The notes under the pieces: generated by a model
What the model was told of the DNA's origin: nothing
The model's database searches: none
The model's input: the letters and a program-made list of their open reading frames with translations, nothing else
NCBI GenBank assembly: GCA_009780415.1
Contig: WRAC01000020.1
Location: forward strand, 1 to 42,114
Direction of reading: 5' to 3'
DNA: 42,114 bases
Origin: Defluviitaleaceae bacterium
Lineage (GTDB): Bacteria; Bacillota; Clostridia; Lachnospirales; WRAX01
Program-made: the position numbers and the translations under genes
Shown here: positions 32,384 to 39,936 of the stretch, piece by piece
Position numbering within the stretch: the stretch's first letter is position 1
Layout: each line of letters starts with the position of its first letter

Positions 32384-34057
32384 TTAGTCCATCCAAGGCC
32401 CTTGCAGCTTAACAGCCAGAGCAAAGCCTACGAAAGGCGAAATCTCCATGCCGTTGACACTGTTTGAATAGCCCCAAAGGATTGTGCCGTTTGAAAGGAC
32501 CCATACGGGAAGATAGTAGTTCGTTATTGCCGCAATCTCATGATAGATTGCGGTGCGTTCGGCCTGATCCATCGTTTCCGCTCCAAGCTCAATCAGCTCC
32601 ATAAGCCTGTCATGATAGAAAGCGCTGTTAAAGAAGGAACCGGCTGAGTCATTTCTGGCATCCCATAAACCGCCTGATAAATCCGGGTCAACGCTCATGC
32701 TCCAGCCCATTTGGAAAATGTCAAACTGCTTCTCTCCCACGGGCAAGGCATTGGTTCTGGACTGAACTGTCGCGAAATCCATCATTTCAATATCAAGCTC
32801 AACGCCAAGCTCGCCCCATGTGTGTGCTGCCATACCTGTGACGATGGAGGGCCATTGCGCTTCGTGATAGATAAGCCAGTGTAACTTCATTTTCTCGCCG
32901 TCTTTGTAACGGAACCCGTCCGCAGCCATAAGCCAGCCGGCTTCATCCATCAATTCGTGCGCTTTGTCCATATCAAACTCATAATTATTAAGAGCGTCCA
33001 CGCCCGGGAATGCCCAGGAAACGGGCGAGAACGGGGAGTTTCCGACGGCAATGAGGTCGGGGCTGCCCGAGTCGGCCACAATATAAGCCTCGGTATCAAA
33101 GGCGTAGGCAAGCGCCTGACGCACCCTATAATCCTCAAGCTGCGGGCGCAGTGTGTTAAACGTAATCTGTCTCAAGCTATTTCCCACAAATAATTGCTCG
33201 TAAAGATTCGGGTCAGCCTGCAGCCACTCCAGATTATCAAGATTGGACTGTGCTTCCCCGACATGTATCTGTCCGCTGACAAGCGCCGGGACAATGTTGG
33301 CTTGCGGCACGTCACGCATTATGATTCCGGCAAGGTTTACGTCAAAGTCGGTGTTCCAGTAATTGTCATTTCTCTCCAGCTCAATCCATTGCTGGAACAC
33401 GTATTCCACAAACACAAACTGGCCGTTGCCGAAGGGTTTGTCAATCAAAGCCAAAAAGTCATCCCATTTGGTAAAAGCGTAATACTCGCGGCACAGTATG
33501 CCATAGGTGAAGTCCACCATGCGCGCCGGGCTGGCGGTGTGGTAGTCAAAGGCGATGGTATGGTCGTCAATTATGCGTATACCCGTAATGCGTTCAACCT
33601 GACCGGCCTTATACGCTTCAAAACCAACTATATCCTGTACGGCGCTTGTACGCGGGCCGTCATAATGGGGATGCGCGATTGTATGGTAGGTAAACGAAAC
33701 GTCATGAGCCGTCAGCGGCCTGCCATCCGAAAAACAAGCCCTCGGGTCAATAGAGAATGTGTACGTAAGATCATCATTTGACATCTCCCAGGTAGCGAGA
33801 AGAGGGATGTACTCAGCGGCGGCGTTGTTTATAACCAGACCGTCAAAAACAAGGAGATTTACCATCTGGTCATAAATATTATTTGCCATTATGGGATTAA
33901 AGAGACCCTGCCATCCCTGGCCGCCAAAAACCATAACCCCGTCGCGGTTAATATCTCCGGCAGGAGCGCTTGCGGCCGCAGTACCGGCGGCGCCAAATAA
34001 CATGACGCACATAACAGTCAAAGCCAGTGCTTTTTGCAGCATTTTCTTGGCTTTCAT
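32384..34057 (-). CDS. dppA: Extracellular solute-binding protein, family 5 (DppA/OppA type)
   Basis: A 557-residue substrate-binding protein of the SBP_bac_5 family and the first gene of the importer operon, with AAGGAGG about 10 bases ahead of the ATG. The N-terminus is a signal peptide (KAKKMLQKALALTVMCVML), with probable cleavage near AAA-SA. Family features include LLATWEMSNDDLTYTFSI, the FSDGRPLTAHDVSFTY segment, and LRQITFNTLRPQLEDYRVRQA. A Gram-positive binding protein is normally a lipoprotein, but the only Cys in the signal region is preceded by VM and does not form a lipobox. It may therefore be held in the membrane by an uncleaved signal or be released. The ligand (peptide, nickel chelate, sugar) cannot be read from sequence. 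Confidence 0.92.
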   Translation of the reverse strand: MKAKKMLQKALALTVMCVMLFGAAGTAAASAPAGDINRDGVMVFGGQGWQGLFNPIMANNIYDQMVNLLVFDGLVINNAAAEYIPLLATWEMSNDDLTYTFSIDPRACFSDGRPLTAHDVSFTYHTIAHPHYDGPRTSAVQDIVGFEAYKAGQVERITGIRIIDDHTIAFDYHTASPARMVDFTYGILCREYYAFTKWDDFLALIDKPFGNGQFVFVEYVFQQWIELERNDNYWNTDFDVNLAGIIMRDVPQANIVPALVSGQIHVGEAQSNLDNLEWLQADPNLYEQLFVGNSLRQITFNTLRPQLEDYRVRQALAYAFDTEAYIVADSGSPDLIAVGNSPFSPVSWAFPGVDALNNYEFDMDKAHELMDEAGWLMAADGFRYKDGEKMKLHWLIYHEAQWPSIVTGMAAHTWGELGVELDIEMMDFATVQSRTNALPVGEKQFDIFQMGWSMSVDPDLSGGLWDARNDSAGSFFNSAFYHDRLMELIELGAETMDQAERTAIYHEIAAITNYYLPVWVLSNGTILWGYSNSVNGMEISPFVGFALAVKLQGPWMD

Positions 34058-34094
34058 AAAAGTAATTCCTCCTTCAAATTCTCTTTATTGATTG

Positions 34095-34122
34095 TTGATA
34101 AAACCAAGTATTGTTTTATCAA
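34095..34122. promoter_or_regulatory. Operator-like palindrome at the importer operon start
   Basis: TTGATAAAAC (34095-34104) and GTTTTATCAA (34113-34122) form a perfect 10-bp inverted repeat with an 8-base spacer. It begins a few bases after the -10 of the operon promoter, so it covers the probable transcription start. Its position suits a repressor; as RNA it would be a weak AU-rich stem. Confidence 0.55.
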
Positions 34123-34126
34123 AGCA

Positions 34127-34155
34127 ATAATACCACAGCCATTAAGAATATTCAA
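34127..34155 (-). promoter_or_regulatory. Promoter of the ABC importer operon
   Basis: On the minus strand TTGAAT (34150-34155) and TATTAT (34127-34132) are exactly 17 bases apart, about 70 bases before the ATG of the binding-protein gene. The surrounding 34160-34273 is AT-rich with no gene. Confidence 0.7.
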
Positions 34156-34273
34156 GCCTCTTTTTATAAATATTTATTCTAGAATTGTAAACAAATGTTA
34201 AATCCCTGAAATATTAGCTGTTTTATAGCTTTAAGCACGCCAAATCCCTGCATTATGCCATCAGTTTCTTGTT

Positions 34274-34849
34274 TTACGATAACCTTTCAAATATTTCAAA
34301 AAGCGAAATCTTTAGGTCCGGGAATATGGATGGCGAAAATTCGGTTATAAGCTGGCTTTTTTGATCCTCTGTCATGCCTTCAATAAGGAAATCCGGGTAA
34401 ATCTGATAAATATATTCCAGTTCATATTTACCGTCTATAGGTAAATAGACTTCAATAGCGCGGTTTTTAATATCAACTATCCAATATTCCCTTACCCCGC
34501 ATTTTTCATAAACCTTTTTTTTATATTTCCTGTCATAATTGCTGGTGCTTGGCGAAAGAACCTCAACCACCAGATCCGGAGCGCCGTGTATTCCATTCTC
34601 CTTGATGATCTCCGGATTGCACACAACCGTCATATCCGGGACAAATGTATCCTTTTTCGTTAGAAAAACATCGACGCTGTCGTGAAAGACTTCGCATTTT
34701 TTCCCTTGCAGATAGCGGTTGAAGACGTTTATTATTCTCGCTATCGCCCTGGTATGATTCACTCCCGGGCTTGGCGCCATATAAACTATTTTTCCATCGT
34801 GAATTTCATACTTTTGCGTATATTCGTATTTGTACGCCGGTTCTGACAT
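34274..34849 (-). CDS. Uma2-family (DUF820) PD-(D/E)XK nuclease-like protein, second copy
   Basis: A 191-residue protein with the Uma2 motifs: YMAPSPGVNHTRA, FVPDMTVVCN (Asp72), APDLVVEVLSPSTSNYD (Glu97), then KKVYEKCGVREYWIVD. Its start, MSEPAYKYEY, and its tail, FSPSIFPDLKISLFEIFE, parallel the copy at 23506 (FSPSIFPEMVISIEEIFE), so the two are paralogues that diverged considerably. GGAGGG lies upstream of the ATG. The cellular function of Uma2 proteins is not established. It lies 22 bp downstream of the FliL-like gene, on the same strand, and may be in the same transcript. Confidence 0.88.
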   Translation of the reverse strand: MSEPAYKYEYTQKYEIHDGKIVYMAPSPGVNHTRAIARIINVFNRYLQGKKCEVFHDSVDVFLTKKDTFVPDMTVVCNPEIIKENGIHGAPDLVVEVLSPSTSNYDRKYKKKVYEKCGVREYWIVDIKNRAIEVYLPIDGKYELEYIYQIYPDFLIEGMTEDQKSQLITEFSPSIFPDLKISLFEIFERLS

Positions 34850-34871
34850 TTTTCATCCCTCCGCGAGTTAG

Positions 34872-35375
34872 TTATCTCCAATTTCCAAATAAACGGTCGA
34901 ATGCCTGATTGCGCGGGTCATCATTGGTCGGCATAGGCTCTGCGGGCAGTGAAAAGTCGGAGGCGAAACCCGTTATATAGATTGCCTCGACCGCTTCCGC
35001 GTTGATGCCGGGGTCGGCGCGCAAGGTTTGCATTAGCTCGCTCCTGATATAATCCATGCCGTCCAAAGCCCTGATTTCCTCATAATCAAGCCGGCTCAGC
35101 GTCGCCTGTATCGCGCGCTCAAGCTGTTCCTGGCTTATACCCCCGCCGCCCTCGCGCTCAACCTCAAAGGCTACCTGCGCCTCAACCGGGCGTATCCTGC
35201 CGGTTGCGTCCCTCATGTCTTGCCGAAGTATCTGGCTGCGGATAATGCGCGTGGGGCTAGTTTCATCGGGTGTAATCATGTTCAGCGCCCAGTAAATACT
35301 TCCCGCCGTTATAAGTAGCACTGTAAGAATAATTATAACAGTGCCATGAATATTGTTTTTTCCGAATCTTCTCAT
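34872..35375 (-). CDS. FliL-like single-pass membrane protein
   Basis: A 167-residue protein. The ATG at 35375 has AAAGGAGGGG 7 to 16 bases upstream, so an earlier in-frame start at 35429, inside the promoter, is rejected. One membrane helix at about 11-32 (VIIILTVLLITAGSIYWAL) follows a short basic cytoplasmic end. The extracytoplasmic part has a FliL/stomatin-like pattern: PVEAQVAFEVE, then LERAIQATLSRLDYEEIRALDGMDYIRSELMQTL, and near the end an AIYITGFASDF segment matching the V..VYFTDFV tail of FliL. FliL associates with the flagellar stator, but no flagellar gene is present here, so another membrane-complex role is possible. The resemblance is moderate. Confidence 0.5.
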   Translation of the reverse strand: MRRFGKNNIHGTVIIILTVLLITAGSIYWALNMITPDETSPTRIIRSQILRQDMRDATGRIRPVEAQVAFEVEREGGGGISQEQLERAIQATLSRLDYEEIRALDGMDYIRSELMQTLRADPGINAEAVEAIYITGFASDFSLPAEPMPTNDDPRNQAFDRLFGNWR

Positions 35376-35400
35376 CGTATTATCCCCTCCTTTAAATCCG

Positions 35401-35429
35401 ATTATAGCACATACCGCGGCTTTTGTCAC
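35401..35429 (-). promoter_or_regulatory. Promoter of the FliL-like gene
   Basis: On the minus strand GTGACA (35424-35429) and TATAAT (35401-35406), exactly 17 bases apart with a TGC extension before the -10. It is divergent from, and 8 bases away from, the -35 of the promoter for the TPR gene. Confidence 0.65.
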
Positions 35430-35437
35430 GATAATCC

Positions 35438-35466
35438 TTGTAATCGGCTGTTAATGTTGTTATAAT
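35438..35466 (+). promoter_or_regulatory. Promoter of the TPR membrane protein and purC
   Basis: TTGTAA (35438-35443) and TATAAT (35461-35466), 17 bases apart, 23 bases before the ATG at 35490. It probably serves the TPR gene, purC and perhaps the small gene after it. Confidence 0.65.
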
Positions 35467-35489
35467 ATCAGCGAGAAAGGGGATTTGTT

Positions 35490-36356
35490 ATGGAAAAGTC
35501 GCGGAAATACAGAAACCTTATTGTTATAGCGTTTTTAGCGGTCACGTATTATGCGGGGACAGTTGTGATGGGCTTATCGTTTCCCGTAATGCTGTTGATT
35601 TATGCCGCTATGATTACGGCCCTCTGCGTTATATTCAAGGCAGGGTTCTTTTACTGGCTTGCGAATCTGAATTATTCAACAGGGAAAAAAGACAAGGCAA
35701 GGCAGTTTTTCGAGCTGTCAATCAGGCACGGCTCAAAAAACCCGATGACATATTTGAATTATGCCGTTATGCTTGTACAAAACAACGAGGCCGTGGAAGC
35801 CTTGAAATACGCGCAAAAAGCGATGGATATGAACCCGGGTATCGCGGCTGACAAAAACGCGAGGCTAACCGTCAGCAGCGCGTACTGGTTGATGGGTGAG
35901 ATTGACAAGGCTGTGGAGACCCTTGAGGAACTGGTTGAGAAATATGAGTATGTAAACACCCATGTGTTAACCTCTCTGGGGTATCTGTACATTTTAAAGG
36001 GCAATTTAGAAAAGGCGCGGCTGACGTCGGAAAAGGCTATTGAGGACGACCCCGCTTCCGCCGCCGCATGGGATAATTTGGGGCAGATTTTCCTCCGTGA
36101 AGGCGACGTGGAAAAAGCTGAGGAAACCTTCCTTAAAGCGATGTCGTTCAAGGACAATCTTGTGGACAGCGCGTACTTCCTTGGGCAGATATACGAGGAT
36201 GCCGGGAAAACCGAACAAGCCCGCGAGTATTTCCTGCGCGCGAGGGGTTGCAAGCTCTCCAGCCTCAACACCGTAACCGAGGCAATGGTTGAGGAAAAAT
36301 ACCGCAAATATCTGGATATGGGGTTTGACGAAAATGACGGCGATGAAGCTGATTAA
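35490..36356 (+). CDS. TPR-repeat membrane protein
   Basis: A 288-residue protein with GAAAGGGGA ahead of the ATG. Two N-terminal membrane helices (about 9-27 and 30-53, IVIAFLAVTYYAGTVVMGL and MLLIYAAMITALCVIF) are followed by a cytoplasmic or extracytoplasmic domain of tandem TPR repeats (for example ARQFFELSIRHGSKNPMTY, VSSAYWLMGEIDKAVETL, WDNLGQIFLREGDVEKAEET) up to about residue 255. The tail is acidic (DENDGDEAD). TPR domains bind proteins; the partner is unknown. Its end overlaps the start of purC by 14 bp, which links their translation, though no functional link is known. Confidence 0.85.
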   Translation: MEKSRKYRNLIVIAFLAVTYYAGTVVMGLSFPVMLLIYAAMITALCVIFKAGFFYWLANLNYSTGKKDKARQFFELSIRHGSKNPMTYLNYAVMLVQNNEAVEALKYAQKAMDMNPGIAADKNARLTVSSAYWLMGEIDKAVETLEELVEKYEYVNTHVLTSLGYLYILKGNLEKARLTSEKAIEDDPASAAAWDNLGQIFLREGDVEKAEETFLKAMSFKDNLVDSAYFLGQIYEDAGKTEQAREYFLRARGCKLSSLNTVTEAMVEEKYRKYLDMGFDENDGDEAD

Positions 36357-37020
36357 AGAAGGCAAAACCAAGGATGTTTACGCGCTGGGAAACGGGAACT
36401 GCCTGCTGCGGTTCAAGGACGACGCTACGGGTGAAAACGGTGTTTTCGACCCCGGCGCAAACCGGGTGGGGCTTTCCATTGAGGGCCTTGGTAAAAGCGG
36501 CTTGCGGCTTACGGAATTTTTTTTCAAGATGCTGGAGGGTAAAGGGATTCCCACGCATTTTATCAGCGCTGATATCGGCAAAGCCGAAATGACTGTACGG
36601 GAAGCCGAATTCTTCGGTCAGGGGCTGGAGATAATTTGCCGTTACCGCGCCGTTGGCAGCTTTATACGCCGGTATGGCTCCATTGCGGAGGAGGGGCAAG
36701 AGCTTTTTGCGTTGACGGAGTTTACGCTGAAAGACGACGGGCGCGGAGATCCCCTCATTACAAAGGATGCGCTGTGTATGCTGGGTATAATGTCCGAAGC
36801 GGAGTACGAAACATTGAAGGGTCATGCCAAACAAATTTCTGGCTATATAGCCGAAGAGCTGGAAAAAAAGGGTATGGAGCTTTACGATATAAAACTGGAA
36901 TTTGGGCGCGCGGACGGTGAAATCGTGCTGATTGACGAAATATCCGCGGGGAACATGCGTGTTTACAAAGACGGAAAACAAGTTGAGCCGTTAGAGCTGG
37001 CACGGTTGTTATTGATATAA
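36343..37020 (+). CDS. purC: SAICAR synthetase
   Basis: Phosphoribosylaminoimidazole-succinocarboxamide synthase catalyses the ATP-dependent joining of aspartate to CAIR in purine synthesis. At 225 residues it has the length of the short bacterial form. Motifs: MKLIKEGKTKDVYAL at the N-terminus, the nucleotide-binding LLRFKDDATG, ICRYRAVGSFIRRYG, the substrate-binding DPLITKD and IDEISAGNMRV. ATG 36343 is preferred as it gives the family's standard start; another ATG 3 codons earlier is possible. It begins inside the end of the TPR gene with no strong ribosome binding site, so it probably relies on coupled translation. No other pur genes are in the window, so it is an isolated copy here. Confidence 0.93.
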   Translation: MKLIKEGKTKDVYALGNGNCLLRFKDDATGENGVFDPGANRVGLSIEGLGKSGLRLTEFFFKMLEGKGIPTHFISADIGKAEMTVREAEFFGQGLEIICRYRAVGSFIRRYGSIAEEGQELFALTEFTLKDDGRGDPLITKDALCMLGIMSEAEYETLKGHAKQISGYIAEELEKKGMELYDIKLEFGRADGEIVLIDEISAGNMRVYKDGKQVEPLELARLLLI

Positions 37021-37069
37021 ATGCATAAAAAAATCATACCGAACAAATCATATTGTTGGGGTGATTAAT

Positions 37070-37261
37070 ATGGCGGAATATCCGCATTTATCGGAAATAC
37101 CGATGGGTCTTGGCATGGCATTGATGCAGAACAAGGCGGCGATGGATTACTATTCCGGGCTGCCCGAAGAAGCCAAACAGCGAATAATCGACCATACGCA
37201 TACGATCCAGTCCAAAGAAGAAATGCAAATGTTTGTCGATTCGCTGGGCAGCGGTAAATAA
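37070..37261 (+). CDS. Small conserved-looking protein, 63 aa
   Basis: The ATG at 37070 has GGGGTG about 8 bases upstream; a GTG 3 codons earlier overlaps that site. The sequence (AEYPHLSEIPMGLGMALMQN through YYSGLPEEAKQRIIDHTH, then SKEEMQMFVDSL) is helical and soluble. I recall similar 60-70-residue proteins in Clostridia without a function, which supports its being real. It is 49 bp after purC and probably in the same transcript. A short hairpin follows the stop (ATGGCGC/GCGCCAT, 37272-37296). Confidence 0.7.
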   Translation: MAEYPHLSEIPMGLGMALMQNKAAMDYYSGLPEEAKQRIIDHTHTIQSKEEMQMFVDSLGSGK

Positions 37262-37271
37262 CACGGGTTTC

Positions 37272-37296
37272 ATGGCGCGCCTGTGATGGGCGCCAT
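37272..37296. repeat. Hairpin after the small gene
   Basis: ATGGCGC (37272-37278) and GCGCCAT (37290-37296) with an 11-base loop, starting 10 bp after the stop of the 63-aa gene. No T-run follows, so it is a weak or factor-dependent stop at best. Confidence 0.4.
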
Positions 37297-37402
37297 ACAT
37301 AACCGATTCTATCCACAACGGCCAAATCGGCATTATTATGTTGAATTAGAGCGTTTCAAAACACGCATTAATTATTCAATTTCTATTACGGAGGGCGCAT
37401 CA

Positions 37403-37477
37403 ATGATTAACGGAATCGGTGTGCCGTCGTTTAAACATGGAAAAACCCTTGACTTAGGGTTTTTGCCGCGTTCATGA
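37403..37477 (+). CDS. Possible 24-aa micropeptide overlapping a terminator
   Basis: ATG 37403 is preceded by GGAGGG at a good distance (about 8 bases) and opens a 24-codon frame beginning INGIGVPSFKHGKTLDL. Its end runs through a terminator hairpin, so the frame may be accidental. No family is recognised; the good ribosome binding site is the only support. Confidence 0.25.
   Translation: MINGIGVPSFKHGKTLDLGFLPRS
37441..37464. terminator. Bidirectional rho-independent terminator
   Basis: AAAAACCCT (37441-37449) and AGGGTTTTT (37456-37464) enclose a 6-base loop; the A-run and T-run serve both strands. It lies between the convergent purC-side genes (+) and the GH88 gene, whose minus-strand stop is at 37490. 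Confidence 0.75.
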
Positions 37478-37489
37478 GGTTTCACTTAT

Positions 37490-38629
37490 CTACCATATTA
37501 AAAAATCTTTCTCCAGCAATCTCAGGATAGCCTCGACAAAAAAGTAATCTCCGTAGATGATTGGCACATGAAGCTGGTCTTCCTTGCCGTGATATTGACT
37601 CGTGCCTTGGCCCATAATCCCGTCACGGTTAGAATCCCAATCACAAAACGCATCAACGCAAGCTTTCAGGGTATTCAGCGCCGCTCGGAAATACAGCGCT
37701 TTTTCATGCTCCCCAACATGCTTGGTAATTTCCAGCATTCCGCAGCAGGCGCACATGGCGGCTGTAGTGTCATGCTTAACAGGTTCGGAAGGCGCGCGGA
37801 AGTCCGCCGGCGGCAGCCAATCGTTCATGGCTAAATTAGCAATGAAGTAGTGCGCTATCCGTTTAGCAATGTCTAAGTACCGCCGCTCCCCGCTGTGCAG
37901 GTAACTAAGCGCAAACCCATACAATGCCCACGCTTGCCCCCTTGACCATGATGAGCCGGATTCATAACCCTGGCCTGCTGGGTTTTCCAGACATTCGCCG
38001 GTAATCGGATCCATAATTGAAATATGGTTGCATGAACCATCCGGGCGTACCCCATAAGCTATTACGGTATCGGCATGACTTTCGGCGATATAGGCAAAAC
38101 GGGGGTCACCCAGTTCTTTGCCCGCCCAATACAGGATTGGAAGGTTCATCATACAGTCGATAATCATCCATCCCGTCATATCTTTGTTCCACGCGCGGAT
38201 GAATTTGCCAGCCGGATTATACCGTCCGGCAAGCAGAGTGGCGGCGTGCAGCCCGCGGGCTTTGGATTGTTCATTGCCGGTAAGGCGGTAATTTGCTACG
38301 GCTGTATGCAGCCATTGAAAACCGACATCGTGGTGAAGGCCCATAAAACCGGCTAACGCATCGTCCATGCGTTTCTCTACGCCCTCAGCCGCCGTACGAT
38401 AGCACCCTTCCCCTGTGGCATGGTGCATCTGCCACAGGATACCGCTCCAAAAGCCGTTTGTCCACCAGAAAATACCGGTGGGCGTATCCAAATCCTTATA
38501 CCGTCCATCACGCGGGATGAAAGGGATCATATCGCCAATTCGCCGGCATTGAATTTGCATCTTTTCCTGGATTTTATAATATGTTTGCCGCACCCATTGC
38601 CGGTCGTCCTCCGGCAGAAAATTAAGCAT
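37490..38629 (-). CDS. GH88 unsaturated glucuronyl hydrolase
   Basis: A 379-residue cytoplasmic enzyme, no signal peptide, close to the family's usual 370-400 residues. GH88 enzymes add water across the C4-C5 double bond left by polysaccharide lyases and so release unsaturated uronic acids. The two family Asp residues are in HHDVGFQW (Asp101) and GWMIIDCMMNLP (Asp158), matching the spacing of the Bacillus enzyme (Asp88/Asp149). GSSWSRGQAWALYGF and the C-terminal DQLHVPIIYGDYFFVEA segments are also typical. GGGGAGG precedes the ATG. The gene is divergent from three genes for lyase, glycosidase and isomerase-like enzymes, which fits a uronate polysaccharide pathway. It could act on rhamnogalacturonan-type disaccharides instead. 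Confidence 0.9.
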   Translation of the reverse strand: MLNFLPEDDRQWVRQTYYKIQEKMQIQCRRIGDMIPFIPRDGRYKDLDTPTGIFWWTNGFWSGILWQMHHATGEGCYRTAAEGVEKRMDDALAGFMGLHHDVGFQWLHTAVANYRLTGNEQSKARGLHAATLLAGRYNPAGKFIRAWNKDMTGWMIIDCMMNLPILYWAGKELGDPRFAYIAESHADTVIAYGVRPDGSCNHISIMDPITGECLENPAGQGYESGSSWSRGQAWALYGFALSYLHSGERRYLDIAKRIAHYFIANLAMNDWLPPADFRAPSEPVKHDTTAAMCACCGMLEITKHVGEHEKALYFRAALNTLKACVDAFCDWDSNRDGIMGQGTSQYHGKEDQLHVPIIYGDYFFVEAILRLLEKDFLIW

Positions 38630-38656
38630 GTAATGACCTCCCCTGCTCTGCTTAAT

Positions 38657-38686
38657 ATTATACCATTTTTCTTTCTCCCATGTCCA
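38657..38686 (-). promoter_or_regulatory. Promoter of the GH88 gene
   Basis: On the minus strand TGGACA (38681-38686) and TATAAT (38657-38662), 18 bases apart, with a TGG extension before the -10. It lies back to back with the promoter of the divergent genes, so one regulator bound between them could control both sides. Confidence 0.6.
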
Positions 38687-38690
38687 CTAT

Positions 38691-38719
38691 TTGCCTTTTA
38701 ATTATAATCATGATATACT
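38691..38719 (+). promoter_or_regulatory. Promoter of the uronate-enzyme genes
   Basis: TTGCCT (38691-38696) and TATACT (38714-38719), exactly 17 bases apart, 24 bases before the TTG start at 38744. Its -35 begins 5 bases after the -35 of the divergent GH88 promoter ends. Confidence 0.6.
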
Positions 38720-38743
38720 AATGCCCATGAAAGGGGTGTTTCT

Positions 38744-39919
38744 TTGAACAAGGATACTTTTATGGAAGCAGTCCGTAATCTTCAGGTGTTCGATGCCCAT
38801 ACGCACCTTGCCGGAGAAAAATTGCAAGCGTCGGATTTCTGGGAGATAGTCCACTACTTCTGGTTTCTTCGTGAGCTGCGAACCGCCGGTTATTCAGACA
38901 ACCCCGAATTCATGCCTGAGGATAACCGCATCGAATTGTTTCTTGACGCATACAAGGCAGCCGCCGGAACAGGAATGCATTATGCGGTAAAATATATATT
39001 TAACGATTTATACGGTTTAAAGCTTGATGACATCGCTTCTGTACGCGAAGCCATTGACCGCGTGAAACAATGCTCCGCAGACGGCAGATGGGTTGAATCC
39101 GTATCCGGCAAGGCAAACCTTACAAAAACCGTTGTAAATAACGAATCTCATAAAAATTTCATTGGCCTTAACGATACATGTATATGGTTTCCGCGCCTTG
39201 ATGGAATGCTGCATGACGGCGCGCGGCGCATTGCGGCGGAAAACCCAAGCAAAAGAGCCGTTACAGCGAATGACACGGCAGAGCAATTGCGGAAAACTAT
39301 CGACGGTTATGTATCCCAGGGTGTACGAGCCTTTATGACCTCGCTGGGAGGCCTCGACACCAAAACATATCGGAACAGCGGCGAATCCTTCCGCGCATTT
39401 GACGACGGCCTGATTTTCCTGCTGCGCATCCTTTGCCAAGCCGCGTCGTCAAATAACCTTACCATCCAACTTTTTATGGGCATGGAACACGGGCATTGCT
39501 CGGTTGCCGTACCCGTAAACCGTACGGGGAGGGTTGTGAATCTTTACGGTCTTTTCGAGGATTATCCGTGTAAATTCGACCTTGTAACATCCTGCGGCAT
39601 CAATAATATGGATATCGCAAACGCCGCCCAAATATTCCCTAATGTCTACGCCGGAGGCATGTGGTGGTTCAACTTCCGCCCCAGTACATACCTCAGCGCC
39701 ATGGCTCAGCGTTTTGAGGCGTTGTCATCACGAAAAAGCTACCTGACAATCTCGGATTCCCGATGTATCGAGTGGTGCTATGGCAAAATCGCATTAATCA
39801 AAAAGCTGACAGGCGATTTCCTGTGTAAAAAAGTGTCCGATGGGTACGTAGACACTGATGAAGCGCTGATCATCGCTAAGGATTGGCTTTATAGCACCCC
39901 GGCAAAACTGTATACTTAA
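38744..39919 (+). CDS. Uronate isomerase-like metal-dependent hydrolase-superfamily enzyme
   Basis: A 391-residue protein of the amidohydrolase superfamily. It starts with TTG, with AAAGGGG 7 bases upstream; ATG 38762 is an alternative. The metal-binding DAHTHL (His19, His21) opens the barrel. Near the C-terminus GGMWWFNFRPSTY, and then TISDSRCIEW with the metal-type Asp, correspond to the WWFNFxxS and TDSRS segments of glucuronate isomerase (UxaC). Overall length is about 80 residues shorter than UxaC, and much of the middle is divergent. It may isomerise a uronate or act on a related sugar acid. It is the first gene of a three-gene plus-strand unit with glycosidase and lyase genes. Confidence 0.7.
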   Translation: MNKDTFMEAVRNLQVFDAHTHLAGEKLQASDFWEIVHYFWFLRELRTAGYSDNPEFMPEDNRIELFLDAYKAAAGTGMHYAVKYIFNDLYGLKLDDIASVREAIDRVKQCSADGRWVESVSGKANLTKTVVNNESHKNFIGLNDTCIWFPRLDGMLHDGARRIAAENPSKRAVTANDTAEQLRKTIDGYVSQGVRAFMTSLGGLDTKTYRNSGESFRAFDDGLIFLLRILCQAASSNNLTIQLFMGMEHGHCSVAVPVNRTGRVVNLYGLFEDYPCKFDLVTSCGINNMDIANAAQIFPNVYAGGMWWFNFRPSTYLSAMAQRFEALSSRKSYLTISDSRCIEWCYGKIALIKKLTGDFLCKKVSDGYVDTDEALIIAKDWLYSTPAKLYT

Positions 39920-39936
39920 AGGAGGGCATTTTAAAC

